From Paenibacillus radicis (ex Xue et al. 2023) (GTDB taxonomy: Bacteria; Bacillota; Bacilli; Paenibacillales; NBRC-103111): a stretch of DNA of 64,000 bases. Numbering within the stretch: position 1 is the first letter of the stretch; the number at the start of each line of letters is the position of its first letter. The position numbers and the translations under genes were made by a program. The notes under the pieces are model-generated. The model was not told the origin of the DNA. It saw only the letters and a program-made list of their open reading frames with translations, and ran no database searches. The DNA lies in NCBI RefSeq assembly GCF_024722015.1, contig NZ_JANQBD010000034.1, forward strand, positions 26,801 through 90,800, given 5' to 3'. Positions 15,315 through 24,864 of the stretch are shown piece by piece.

Positions 15315-17789
15315 CTAAAAGGCCGCACTGGCCAATTTGCTGATTTCTTCACGCTCTTTAGGGTCTTTGGCAACTAGCTTATCGAATAAGGCTTGGTCAT
15401 TTTTATTTTGCTTCTGCAGGGCTGTGAGGTACCAACGGGCGATTTCCTTATTTGTAGTGTCGTCGAATTGATCACTGACATACCCCTTCAAATAAGAAAT
15501 AGCTGCATCGTAATTACCTCGGATGTACTCGATTTGACCCAGTCGAAGGGACATATTTTTCGTTACATTAAACGCACGGCCTTGAACCTGTTCTTTAGGT
15601 AGACTTTCGAGTTCTTTCATTTTATTTAAAATTTTATCATGAATAGTGAATGCATGGTTCCAGTATTTGGTCTTAGAAGCATCATCTTTTTGCATACGTG
15701 CTTTCTCTGCCAGAGACATATCGAGATCAATACTTCTCTCATACAAGCTGATGTCCCATGGGAAATTGTCTATTTCTGCAGTTGTCAGCTCTTGCGCTTT
15801 GGCTAATTGGTCTTTAATTAAATAAGATTGTGTTTCTTGCTCGATGCGGTATCGGTTATGCGGTTCACTTGTTTTCAATCGGTTTAGAAGTCCACTCAAC
15901 TCTGTGTAATATCTCTCATCTTTTGTCTGTTGGAAAGCTTGAAGTAATATGCTTGTTTTAAAAAGTGTATAATCAGGATGATTATTACGAATACTCAACG
16001 CTTTATCTAAAGGGGTGAATATTTCATCCACGGCTTTGTTGCTGTTGGCGGCTGCCGTTGCTGTACGAAATAAACTGTTAGCACTTAAGTTTTGAGCGGA
16101 TATAAAGAACATAATGACTGATAAAACTAAGAGAACTGATGGATAAATTTTATTAATATAAGACACTTTCTCATCTTTGATGAATCGTAGTTTAGGTATA
16201 ATAGTAACATGAGAAACCATGGCGCCTAAGCTTAAAAAGACAACAATACCTAAAAATACATAACTTAGATCAAAGTCAATGATGCTATGGACCAGCAAAG
16301 ATACAGCAAGTATATAAAATACGTGACGATCTGAGCTGCTTTCTTCAGCTTTTAGTTGATGGCGAATATATAAGCTGAACAAATAAATGAGGAAGCCGAT
16401 AAGTATTACAATACCGACAATGCCTGTTTCTACAAGATACTGTATAAAAAAGTTGTGAGCTTGCCGGCTTACATAGGGATTGTTTTGATATTTTTCATAG
16501 AGAGCAGCCCATGCGCCACCACCGGCTCCTACAACAGGATAGTCTGCTATAAGCTTCACCGCATCTTTATAGAAGGTTCCTCTTTCTAGAACGCTGTGCT
16601 GATTAAAGTTAATGTTTTCTATACGATTTTTCATGTAATCAGGGAGCAAATTGGTGGCACCTGTGTTTCCAAACAACAAGAACATGCCCAGGCTACCAAT
16701 AATTAGCGCGGCAGCGGGTAACAAGATATTGGCAAACTTAATTTTGATTTTGGCATCCAGTACTTTTTGAACGGCATGAAATGCATACTTATGTAGTACC
16801 CAGATAATAACCGCACAAATAGCTGAAGCACTTATGAACGTCCATAACCCAACTGAAGTGGAGGATAAATCCTGTTTAAAAGCTTGCTCCCCAATGATGG
16901 TTATTTTATCAAGAATTAATAGAGAGATTATTAACGCTATGCCTAGATAGATGAAGAAGAAGATCTGTTTAGTCAGTTTCATGAAAGGGAGGACCAAAAG
17001 TATTACAATTGGAAGTACAACGATTCCACCCCGTGATATTGTTAGAAAGAATGAAAGAATGATTGGAACAAGCATAAATGCATTAATTAAAATCGCTTGC
17101 GGCTTCTTGCTGGATAGTATTAAGTAAACGGCACCAAGGAGCAGAGCAATTAGGAAGGCAGCATATGAATTGGCATACTGGAAGGTAGACGTTAGCCTTA
17201 ATTGGTTCTCGGCCGACATAACCGCGTCCTGATACTGCAATCCATCACCTGGCAGCTCAACAAACCATTGAATCATTTTAGCTGCAAATTGCTTGTAGCC
17301 TACCCAGTTTAAAACTCCAAACCAAACGATCACATACCCCGAACCCATTAAGCTATAGGTTAAGACTTTGTTGCCAATTTGCCCTCTGCATAAATAAATA
17401 CCTAAAATAAAAAAAATAGCATAGATCATTTGAATATATAACATATTGGTCGCAAAGTAGCTTGAGGCCTCCGAAACTTTAGCTAGCAAATAACTAAGCG
17501 GAAGCAGCCAGATCACAATACTAAGAATATCGCGATGATCACGCAGCTTCCAGTTGTAGAACAGATAGATGGATGCCACAATTAGAACGATAAATCCCCA
17601 CACTATTGAACTGTAAATAGGTCTTTCAAAGTCAGCTGTATTCCCATTAAAAAGAGCTTTTTGAAACGGAGCCCACAACAAAAAAATCGAAGTAAAGCCC
17701 ATTAACAACCAAAATAATAGCGAGGTCTTTTCTTTATCCGTTTGCTCTTGCTTGACCGTTTTTTTTCCGTAAACATATTTTTCACTCAT
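15315..17789 (-). CDS. WaaL/Wzy-type O-antigen ligase family protein with TPR tail (WsfB-like)
   Basis: An 824-residue membrane protein. The first 570 or so residues hold ten or more hydrophobic segments and the Wzy_C/O-antigen-ligase signature: a large outside loop followed by RQAHNFFIQYLVETGIVG near residue 440-455, with the conserved His of WaaL enzymes. The last 240 residues are soluble, helical and TPR-like. In Paenibacillus alvei the similar protein WsfB transfers the finished lipid-linked glycan to S-layer protein tyrosines; by context the same role, or a polymerase role, is inferred here. It overlaps the upstream glycosyltransferase gene by eight bases. AAGGAGC lies eight bases before the ATG. 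The acceptor of the glycan is not shown by this sequence. Confidence 0.8.
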   Translation of the reverse strand: MSEKYVYGKKTVKQEQTDKEKTSLLFWLLMGFTSIFLLWAPFQKALFNGNTADFERPIYSSIVWGFIVLIVASIYLFYNWKLRDHRDILSIVIWLLPLSYLLAKVSEASSYFATNMLYIQMIYAIFFILGIYLCRGQIGNKVLTYSLMGSGYVIVWFGVLNWVGYKQFAAKMIQWFVELPGDGLQYQDAVMSAENQLRLTSTFQYANSYAAFLIALLLGAVYLILSSKKPQAILINAFMLVPIILSFFLTISRGGIVVLPIVILLVLPFMKLTKQIFFFIYLGIALIISLLILDKITIIGEQAFKQDLSSTSVGLWTFISASAICAVIIWVLHKYAFHAVQKVLDAKIKIKFANILLPAAALIIGSLGMFLLFGNTGATNLLPDYMKNRIENINFNQHSVLERGTFYKDAVKLIADYPVVGAGGGAWAALYEKYQNNPYVSRQAHNFFIQYLVETGIVGIVILIGFLIYLFSLYIRHQLKAEESSSDRHVFYILAVSLLVHSIIDFDLSYVFLGIVVFLSLGAMVSHVTIIPKLRFIKDEKVSYINKIYPSVLLVLSVIMFFISAQNLSANSLFRTATAAANSNKAVDEIFTPLDKALSIRNNHPDYTLFKTSILLQAFQQTKDERYYTELSGLLNRLKTSEPHNRYRIEQETQSYLIKDQLAKAQELTTAEIDNFPWDISLYERSIDLDMSLAEKARMQKDDASKTKYWNHAFTIHDKILNKMKELESLPKEQVQGRAFNVTKNMSLRLGQIEYIRGNYDAAISYLKGYVSDQFDDTTNKEIARWYLTALQKQNKNDQALFDKLVAKDPKEREEISKLASAAF

Positions 17790-18888
17790 GGGAAAGCTCC
17801 TTTTTATTAATGGCGGCGTTGATAAAGTCTAACATTTCTTGTTTGAAACGAGTTTCATTAAAACGATTGGCGTGTTCTCTAATGATTTGGGAGTCGAAGT
17901 TGATGGTATCGAATTTTTTTACGGCTTCTATGATAGCCTCATGAGTAGATTCCCGGAAGAACACCCCTGTTACATTCTCAACTACAGTTTCTAGAGCACC
18001 GCCTTTTCCATATGCAATAACAGGTCTGCCGCTAGATTGCGCTTCGAGTGGTGTAATACCAAAGTCTTCTTCCCCAGCGAGTATGAATCCTTTGCACCTG
18101 GAGTAGTAATCTACTATTACATCATCGGGTTGTATGCCCATAAATTTAATAGTTGGACCAGCTAGAGACTCCAGTCGTTTGCGGTCGTATCCATCTCCTA
18201 TGATGACAAGGGGCTTATTTAATTTATTAAAAGCTTCAATTGCAATATCAATTCTTTTGTAAGGAATCATTCTTGAAACAATTAAGAAAAAGTCTTCGAT
18301 TTTATCCGATGTTTGAAAATTGTCATAGCTTACAGGTGGATAAATGACCTCAGATGTACGTCCATAATATTTAGCTATCCTATTAGAAATACTGATGGAG
18401 TCAGCAATGAAATGGTCTACCCGCTGAGCTGTCAGTTGATCCCACATACGAATTTTATGTAGGATGTAAGGAAGAACTTTACGGAAAATGGGATTTTTAA
18501 CATCTTCTTTGATGTACTGATGATAGAGATCCCATACATATCTCATGGGAGTGTAGCAGTAACAGATGTTGAGTTGATTAGGATTGGTTATAACACCTTT
18601 TGCAAATGCACTGGAGCTGGATAGAATGACATCATACTCTCTCAAATCGAATTGCTCAACGGCAATGGGAAAAAGGGAAAGCATCTTTTTGTAATGATTT
18701 TTTGAAAAAGGCAGGGATTGAATAAAAGAAGTATGAATATCTGCTTTTCTGAAACGTTCAGGCATCCTGTTGAGATCAGCTACCATTGTATAAATGGGTG
18801 CATCCGGGAACATATCCATGAAGCATTCGAGGACTCTTTCTGCACCTCCATATTGATTTAGATAGTCATGAACAATTGCTATTTTCAT
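17782..18888 (-). CDS. GT4 family glycosyltransferase (WbaZ-like)
   Basis: A 368-residue retaining GT-B glycosyltransferase. The N-terminal domain opens with KIAIVHDYLNQYGGAERVLE, and the donor domain has EEDFGITPLEAQSSGRPVIAYGKGGALE, the E-x7-E motif that binds the nucleotide sugar. The overall look, including YCYTPMRYVWDLY, matches WbaZ-type mannosyl or rhamnosyl transferases, so GDP-mannose or GDP-D-rhamnose is a reasonable donor given the divergently transcribed manC-gmd-rmd genes. AGAGGT lies six bases before the ATG. It sits second to last in the minus-strand unit and overlaps the ligase gene. Donor and linkage are inferred. Confidence 0.88.
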   Translation of the reverse strand: MKIAIVHDYLNQYGGAERVLECFMDMFPDAPIYTMVADLNRMPERFRKADIHTSFIQSLPFSKNHYKKMLSLFPIAVEQFDLREYDVILSSSSAFAKGVITNPNQLNICYCYTPMRYVWDLYHQYIKEDVKNPIFRKVLPYILHKIRMWDQLTAQRVDHFIADSISISNRIAKYYGRTSEVIYPPVSYDNFQTSDKIEDFFLIVSRMIPYKRIDIAIEAFNKLNKPLVIIGDGYDRKRLESLAGPTIKFMGIQPDDVIVDYYSRCKGFILAGEEDFGITPLEAQSSGRPVIAYGKGGALETVVENVTGVFFRESTHEAIIEAVKKFDTINFDSQIIREHANRFNETRFKQEMLDFINAAINKKELSHE

Positions 18889-18908
18889 GGTGTACCTCTT
18901 TCTATAAA

Positions 18909-20054
18909 CTACTTATGGCCAAGTGCTTTTTCATAAACTTTTTTGGTTTCCGCTGCTGTCTTGTCCCATGTAAAAAGCTTGGAACGTTCTAATGCCAGTT
19001 GAGAATAGCATTCCCTTACCGCGGCGTCAGATACCATTTTGTAGATTCCTTCAGCCCATGCGGTTGAATCCTCTGGCGGCAATAGCATTCCGGCTTCCCC
19101 AATTATTTCGGGAATGGAGGAAACGTTGGAGCCAATTACTGGCGTCCGACATTGCATGGCTTCCAGAAGTGGCAGTCCGAAGCCCTCATAGATGGAAGGC
19201 ATAACAAAAACCGAAGCTGCGCTGTAAAGTCCAGGCAGGTCTTCATCATCTATAAAGCCCGTAAATATTACCTCTTCCTCTAGATGATGTTCCTGCACCC
19301 AGTCAAAGATGGGGGTAAACTTCCATCCTTTTGCGCCTACGATAACAAGTTTCTCTGAACAGCCGAAGTTCTTTTTAAGTAAAGAGAACGCTTTGAGAAG
19401 CCCTAATAGGTTTTTTCTCGGTTCCAGTGTACCTACAAATAAAATAAATTTTTCAGGTAACTGGTATTTTTCAATGATGGGTGCTGTATGCTGAACATAT
19501 TGAAAGCTCTCGTCAGCCGCAAGATGAACGACATCAATTTTATCCTGATGAATACTCAGGAGTTCAATAATATCCTGCTTAGTTTGTTGTGAGTCAGCGA
19601 TTATCCGGTCACATTTCTGAGCACTATAAGGGACCCATTTGCTATGGTGTTTCAAGATCCGATCACTCGTCGCTTCAGGATACCTCATGTAGGCTAAATC
19701 GTGAATAGTGATAATATTCTTTGCTTTGAGTGTTGGTGTAAGAGTGAAATTAGTGCCATGGAATATGTCAGCTTTGGATTTAGTTAATATATCATAAGGC
19801 AAATTATAGAGAAAATTCGGCTCACACAATCTGCGAATCACTTTATAAGGGTATATGCTATTTATTAAATGAAGATGAAAATCACGTTCTATTTCTAAAA
19901 CGTGATCTTCACGAATAGATTTTGCTATTCGGTTAAAGGCTAAAAATAAATCTATACTCACATCTTTTGATAGCTCTTTACTTAAACATTCTGTGTATCG
20001 AGCTATTCCTGATCGTGCTCCTAATAAAGGTTGGGCATCTAAATAAACATTCAA
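18909..20054 (-). CDS. GT4 family glycosyltransferase
   Basis: A 381-residue GT-B enzyme with the N-terminal MNVYLDAQPLLGARSGIARYTE and donor-side FVGTLEPRKNL and EGFGLPLLEAMQCRTPVIGS, carrying a complete E-x7-E motif. Such proteins add mannose or rhamnose units from GDP-sugars in many glycan loci. It starts two bases after the stop of the WbaP-type transferase gene, so translation of the two is coupled; its ribosome site (AAGGGG) lies inside that gene and is spaced further than usual. It probably adds an early sugar to the lipid-linked primer. The exact sugar cannot be read from the sequence. Confidence 0.88.
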   Translation of the reverse strand: MNVYLDAQPLLGARSGIARYTECLSKELSKDVSIDLFLAFNRIAKSIREDHVLEIERDFHLHLINSIYPYKVIRRLCEPNFLYNLPYDILTKSKADIFHGTNFTLTPTLKAKNIITIHDLAYMRYPEATSDRILKHHSKWVPYSAQKCDRIIADSQQTKQDIIELLSIHQDKIDVVHLAADESFQYVQHTAPIIEKYQLPEKFILFVGTLEPRKNLLGLLKAFSLLKKNFGCSEKLVIVGAKGWKFTPIFDWVQEHHLEEEVIFTGFIDDEDLPGLYSAASVFVMPSIYEGFGLPLLEAMQCRTPVIGSNVSSIPEIIGEAGMLLPPEDSTAWAEGIYKMVSDAAVRECYSQLALERSKLFTWDKTAAETKKVYEKALGHK

Positions 20055-20056
20055 AA

Positions 20057-21556
20057 TTAATAAGCCCCTTCCCCTTTTAGAACTACGGGTATGGTCTTCA
20101 ATAAAATCTTAATATCAAAAGCAATGCTCCAATTTTCAATATAATAAATATCTAAACTCATCCATTGTTGAAAGGACAAGTCACTTCTGCCACTTACCTG
20201 CCATAATCCGGTTATGCCTGGAAGCACCTCGAGTCTTCTCCATTCCCAATCACTATAACGCTCAACTTCGTAAGGAAGTGGTGGACGAGGGCCAACTAAG
20301 CTCATATTACCTAATAAAACATTAAAGAGCTGAGGTAATTCGTCAATAGAGTACTTTCTGATAAACTTTCCTATTTTCGTAATTCTCGGATCGTCTTTCA
20401 TCTTGAAGGCTATTCCATCCACTTCATTTTTATTTTCTAATTTTTTAAGAAGCAGATCCGCATCCGAAACCATAGACCTGAATTTTAACATTGAGAATGG
20501 CTTACCATTTCTTCCAATTCGCTGTTGTTTATATATAATACTTCCTTTGGAGTCAAGCTTTATTGCAATAGCAGTGAGAATATATATAGGAGATATAAAT
20601 AATATCAGAAGTGATGAGGCTATCATATCCATACATCTTTTGGCAGCCAGTCCTAGTCCCCGCATAGGGGTTTTAACGAGAGTAACCACAGGTAAAGAAT
20701 TAATATTACCAATTTGAACGGTGCTCATAACCAAATTATATAAGTCCGGAATGATTTTAATATTAATATCCAGCTTTCTTAAGTCAGTGATGAGCTTATT
20801 TACTAATTCTCTTTCAGAAGGAATTGTAATAATGATTTCTTCAACAAGGTTATTTTTTAAAATCTCATTTATTTTAGATATAGGACCTAAATATTTATAG
20901 TGCTCAAAATCATCCTGCTCATTATCATCTACGAATCCTACAATGTGGTAACCTAGATATTTGTAATGAGTAAGTTCATCCATTAGAGATTTTCCGAATT
21001 TCCCTGCTCCTACAATAACTACGTTTTTACTTAGTGTGCCTTCTTTAGCGAGACGAATATAAATTAATCGTTTGATACTTCTAACAATAACTGAGGACAC
21101 AATAGCAGTGATCCAGTAGCTTGCAATAACAATCCTCGATAAATCTATATACTTGAGCAAAAAGCTGGCGCCTATGGTAATTAGTATGGAGAATGAATAA
21201 GCTTTAGCAACTTTAAATAATTCATCAGCTAGACCTGATTGAGACCTGAAGCGAAATATTTTATAACGATATACAAAGAAGATGTAAATGGTTGAAGAAA
21301 TGACGAAGAAAATTAAATAATTAACAAAACGCGGGGAACCCATGTCCCAAAAAACAATATCTCGATCGAATTCTTGTCCTATGCGATATTCATAGAGATA
21401 GAAGAATACAAATGCAATAACTATTGCCTCTAAAGCTATAAATATAGAAGCCAGGGCTGTTGAATATAATTTTTTGGTCCCAAGTTTCTTATTGATTTCC
21501 ATTGTAGGAATAAAATGTTCTTTTTTGTTTTTTTGTGTAGCATAAGAGTAATTCAT
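20057..21556 (-). CDS. WbaP/WcaJ-type undecaprenyl-phosphate sugar-1-phosphate transferase (WsfP-like)
   Basis: Initiating enzyme of glycan synthesis: it moves a hexose-1-phosphate from UDP-sugar to undecaprenyl phosphate on the inner membrane face. The 499 residues divide into four or five N-terminal membrane segments (about 30-150), a Rossmann-like middle domain (VVIVGAGKFGKSLMDEL, about 180 on) and the C-terminal catalytic domain with KRCMDMIAS, IYKQQRIGRNGKPFSMLKFRSM, IDELPQLFNVLLGNMSLVGPRPPLP and GLWQVSGRSDL. GGAGGT lies before the ATG at good spacing. It is first in the minus-strand unit. The sugar (galactose or glucose) is not certain; WsfP of S-layer glycan systems transfers galactose. 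Confidence 0.92.
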   Translation of the reverse strand: MNYSYATQKNKKEHFIPTMEINKKLGTKKLYSTALASIFIALEAIVIAFVFFYLYEYRIGQEFDRDIVFWDMGSPRFVNYLIFFVISSTIYIFFVYRYKIFRFRSQSGLADELFKVAKAYSFSILITIGASFLLKYIDLSRIVIASYWITAIVSSVIVRSIKRLIYIRLAKEGTLSKNVVIVGAGKFGKSLMDELTHYKYLGYHIVGFVDDNEQDDFEHYKYLGPISKINEILKNNLVEEIIITIPSERELVNKLITDLRKLDINIKIIPDLYNLVMSTVQIGNINSLPVVTLVKTPMRGLGLAAKRCMDMIASSLLILFISPIYILTAIAIKLDSKGSIIYKQQRIGRNGKPFSMLKFRSMVSDADLLLKKLENKNEVDGIAFKMKDDPRITKIGKFIRKYSIDELPQLFNVLLGNMSLVGPRPPLPYEVERYSDWEWRRLEVLPGITGLWQVSGRSDLSFQQWMSLDIYYIENWSIAFDIKILLKTIPVVLKGEGAY

Positions 21557-21831
21557 CAGTGCAGTACCTCCAAAATTCGACTCCTCATTTGATTTTATTC
21601 GTTAACGGTTATAAAAACAACTTTAGATATTACCAGTTAATTAAACTGGTCATTTTTTTTGTTACTTGCTAACATTAATCTTATTAGAAAACTTTCTAAA
21701 ACCATTATACTATTACAATATGGTGAAAAAAACAATTAATTCCAGAAGAATTGCGTTGTCGTATTTTGTTGCGTTATAATGATATAGTTGTAGAGATTCT
21801 GTGATTTATGTCGAGAGGTGGAGGGGAAGAT
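21557..21831. promoter_or_regulatory. Divergent promoter region between the two arms of the glycan locus
   Basis: About 275 AT-rich bases separate the minus-strand unit from manC. On the plus strand TTGCGT (21751-21756) and TATAAT (21775-21780) with an 18-base spacer make a good promoter for manC and the genes after it. On the minus strand a TATAAT (21704-21709 as ATTATA) is the best -10 candidate for the WbaP-type gene, but no clean -35 box goes with it. No operator palindrome stands out. Confidence 0.55.
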
Positions 21832-22911
21832 ATGACCATTACCGCGGTAATAATGGCAGGTGGTAAGGGCGAACGCTTCTGGCCCAAGAGCCGAACTAAT
21901 TTGCCTAAGCAATTTTTAAATATTTCAGGTAATAAGTCTATGATTCAACAAACAATAGGAAGACTTGAGAAACTAATAGATATTACTCAAATTTTTATAG
22001 TTACAAATGAACTTTATGCGGAATTAATTCATGCGCAGCTTCCTAATTTACCTTTAGAAAACATTATTATCGAACCGGTTGGTAGAAACACAGCTCCCTG
22101 TGTAGGGATAGCTTCTATCATAATTGAAGAAAAATTTCCGGACAGTACCATGGTAGTTTTACCATCCGATCACATTATTGAAAATGAAGAAGGTTTTATC
22201 AAGATTTTGGAAACGGCTGTTGAAGTGTCCCAGAATAACAGTAATTTGGTTACCTTAGGAATAAAACCTACGTACCCCGAAACTGGTTATGGGTATATCG
22301 AAAGTACGAAAGAGATGGAAATTATTAATGAATTGGAAGTACACAAAGTAAGTAATTTTGTGGAAAAACCCAATCTAGAAACAGCCGAGAGTTATCTCTC
22401 TTCTGGCAATTTTTTCTGGAACAGTGGGATCTTTATTTGGAAAACAGCCGTTATACGGAAATATATAAAGCAGTTAATGCCAGATATGCATGATATTTTG
22501 GAAACTATGAAAACTGCATTTTCTACTTCAACCAATAGGAATGATATTATAAGATCAGAATTTTATAAAATGCCTGATCAATCCATCGATTATGGAATTA
22601 TGGAAAAAGTTAACAACATCTATGTGATTCCATGTATATTTGGATGGGATGATGTTGGTAGTTGGACTGCTTTAGATCGAATTAACGAACATGACGAAAA
22701 TGGTAATGTGATAAAAGGTAATATACTTAATCTGGATACTAAAAGATGTATTATTGAAAGTAATGGCAAGTTAATAGCTACATTAGGGGTTGAAGACTTA
22801 ATTATAGTCGATACTGAAGATGTAACATTAATTTGTTCAAAAGACAAAGCACAAGAAGTAAAAGTGCTTTTAAAAGAACTCAGAATGCAAAAACTCGATA
22901 AATACTTATAA
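21832..22911 (+). CDS. manC: Mannose-1-phosphate guanylyltransferase
   Basis: Makes GDP-mannose from mannose-1-phosphate and GTP. The 359-residue protein opens with the pyrophosphorylase motif AVIMAGGKGERFWPKSRTNLPKQFL and carries VVLPSDHII, GYGYIES, VEKPNLETA and FGWDDVGSW. It lacks the C-terminal phosphomannose isomerase domain found in longer two-domain ManC proteins, so mannose-phosphate supply must come from elsewhere. The ATG at 21832 follows GGAGGGG; the ATG at 21808 lacks such a site. First gene of the plus-strand glycan operon; gmd and rmd follow and use its product. Confidence 0.94.
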   Translation: MTITAVIMAGGKGERFWPKSRTNLPKQFLNISGNKSMIQQTIGRLEKLIDITQIFIVTNELYAELIHAQLPNLPLENIIIEPVGRNTAPCVGIASIIIEEKFPDSTMVVLPSDHIIENEEGFIKILETAVEVSQNNSNLVTLGIKPTYPETGYGYIESTKEMEIINELEVHKVSNFVEKPNLETAESYLSSGNFFWNSGIFIWKTAVIRKYIKQLMPDMHDILETMKTAFSTSTNRNDIIRSEFYKMPDQSIDYGIMEKVNNIYVIPCIFGWDDVGSWTALDRINEHDENGNVIKGNILNLDTKRCIIESNGKLIATLGVEDLIIVDTEDVTLICSKDKAQEVKVLLKELRMQKLDKYL

Positions 22912-22951
22912 AAAATCGCATTTTAATTATACTGTAGGGAGAAAAATAATC

Positions 22952-23929
22952 ATGACTAAATCTGCACTAATTACAGGCATCACAGGGCAAGACGGATCAT
23001 ATCTAGCTGAATTATTGCTATCAAAGGGATACAAAGTTTATGGATTGCGCAGAAGAACCAGTGTACCTATTCTCGAAAACATTGAGCATATCAAAAATGA
23101 GATTGAATTTATCGAAGGAGATCTTTTAGATGCAGGGTCTTTAATAAATGCTGTTCGTATCTCAAATCCGGATGAAGTCTATAATCTTGCTGCGCAATCC
23201 TTTGTGGGCACCTCTTGGGATCAGCCGGTTACTACAGGAATGGTGACAGGTATTGGTGTAACCAACATGCTAGAAGCAGTTAGATTAATCAAGCCTGACG
23301 CTAGATTTTACCAAGCTTCAAGTAGTGAAATGTTTGGAAAAGTCGTAGAAACTCCACAAAAAGAAACTACACCATTCTATCCTAGAAGTCCATATGGAGT
23401 AGCAAAAGTATACGGCCACTGGATCACAGTAAACTACCGTGAAAGCTTTGACATGTTTGCTTGCTCCGGTATTTTGTTTAATCATGAATCCCCGCGCCGT
23501 GGCGTTGAGTTTGTTACTCGTAAGGTTACTGATGCAGCGGCAAGGATTAAATTGGGACTACAAAAAGAACTTCGAATGGGTAACCTCGATGCCCAGAGAG
23601 ATTGGGGCTTCGCAGGCGATTATGTAAAGGCCATGTATTTAATGTTGCAGCAAGACAAACCTGATGATTATGTAATTTCTACTGGCGAAATGCATACGGT
23701 TGAGGAATTAGTTGATATTGCCTTTGGCCATGTTGGTCTCAATTGGAGAGATTATATTGTAGTGGATCCTAAATTCGTCCGTCCAGCTGAAGTGGATTTA
23801 TTACTTGGTGATTGCACAAAGGCGAAGAACGGTTTGGGTTGGAAGCTTGAGGTTGGATTTGAGCAGTTAGTGACTATGATGGTTGAGAGTGATTTGAAGA
23901 AACTACAAGCAAAACAGGTTGTGGTTTAA
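22952..23929 (+). CDS. gmd: GDP-mannose 4,6-dehydratase
   Basis: Converts GDP-D-mannose to GDP-4-keto-6-deoxy-D-mannose. The 325-residue short-chain dehydrogenase has the NADP loop GITGQDGSYLAELLL, YNLAAQSFVGTSW, the catalytic YGVAK (Tyr-x3-Lys) in SPYGVAKVYGHW, and RRGVEFVTRKVTDAAARI. All family motifs are intact and the length is usual. TAGGGAG lies nine bases before the ATG. Its stop overlaps the start of rmd by one base. Base composition is nearer to the flanking genome than that of genes further into the locus. Confidence 0.95.
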   Translation: MTKSALITGITGQDGSYLAELLLSKGYKVYGLRRRTSVPILENIEHIKNEIEFIEGDLLDAGSLINAVRISNPDEVYNLAAQSFVGTSWDQPVTTGMVTGIGVTNMLEAVRLIKPDARFYQASSSEMFGKVVETPQKETTPFYPRSPYGVAKVYGHWITVNYRESFDMFACSGILFNHESPRRGVEFVTRKVTDAAARIKLGLQKELRMGNLDAQRDWGFAGDYVKAMYLMLQQDKPDDYVISTGEMHTVEELVDIAFGHVGLNWRDYIVVDPKFVRPAEVDLLLGDCTKAKNGLGWKLEVGFEQLVTMMVESDLKKLQAKQVVV

Positions 23930-24849
23930 TGGCTAAAGTCTTAGTGACAGGTTCTTCAGGTTTTGTTGGCAGTTATATGGTGGAGCATTTTAAAAACACT
24001 GATGTTGAATTAATTGTAACAAGTCGCACAGTGACTAACCAGAATACCGTGAGGTTAGACTTGAACGACAAAGAAAGTGTTATAGAAGTGTTAAGAGAAA
24101 ATAAACCTACTCATATTGTTAATTTAGCAGGTCAAAGTTCGGTTGGTTTGTCCTGGAAACATAAACAGACAACCTTTGAGGTTAATATGTTGGGTATTAT
24201 GAATTTATTAGATGTGGTTTTAGAATATATACCCGATTGTAGAATTCTTTCAGTTGGATCATCAGAAGAATATGGCTTAGTCAACTTAGGGGATTGTCCA
24301 ATTCCAGAAACAAACGTACTTAATCCACTAAGCCCTTATGGACTAAGTAAACTATCTGCAGGTTATCTTTGCATGCAGTACGCAAGATCATACGGAATTA
24401 ATGTGTTTCATACACGTACCTTTAACCATATTGGAGTCGGACAAAATCTTGGGTTTGTCACTCAAGATTTCGCGAAGCAAATCGCTGATATTGAAAAGGG
24501 CGATCAGGAACCAATTATTAATGTAGGTAACTTAGAAGCAATAAGAGATTTTACCGATGTTCGTGATATAGTAGAAGCGTATGAACTATTGCTTTTCAAT
24601 GCAGAAGGTGGGGAAATTTATAACGTTTGTTCTGGAAAGGGTTTAAGAATTATTGAAATATTAAATATTTTAATTTCTAAGTCAAAAGCAGATATTAACA
24701 TAGTACAAAGTACTGATAAAATGAGGCCTGCTGATGTACCGATTCTTATTGGAGATAATTCCAAGTTAATAAGTACCACTAATTGGAATGTGAAACACAC
24801 CATAGAAAATTCGTTAGAGGAAATACTAAATTATTATCGAGAAAAATAG
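23929..24849 (+). CDS. rmd: GDP-6-deoxy-D-mannose reductase (GDP-D-rhamnose synthesis)
   Basis: A 306-residue short-chain dehydrogenase that should reduce the Gmd product to GDP-D-rhamnose. Seen motifs: GSSGFVGSYMVEHF, NLAGQSSVGLSW, catalytic YGLSK, TRTFNHIGVGQ and the Rmd-like AIRDFTDVRDIVEAY. The same substrate can go to GDP-L-fucose through an epimerase-reductase, but that enzyme differs in these motifs, so Rmd is favoured. The start overlaps the gmd stop by one base (TAATG). D-rhamnose is typical of S-layer glycans and some O-antigens, which fits the exporter genes that follow. Confidence 0.9.
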   Translation: MAKVLVTGSSGFVGSYMVEHFKNTDVELIVTSRTVTNQNTVRLDLNDKESVIEVLRENKPTHIVNLAGQSSVGLSWKHKQTTFEVNMLGIMNLLDVVLEYIPDCRILSVGSSEEYGLVNLGDCPIPETNVLNPLSPYGLSKLSAGYLCMQYARSYGINVFHTRTFNHIGVGQNLGFVTQDFAKQIADIEKGDQEPIINVGNLEAIRDFTDVRDIVEAYELLLFNAEGGEIYNVCSGKGLRIIEILNILISKSKADINIVQSTDKMRPADVPILIGDNSKLISTTNWNVKHTIENSLEEILNYYREK

Positions 24850-24864
24850 TTGAAATAACTTGAG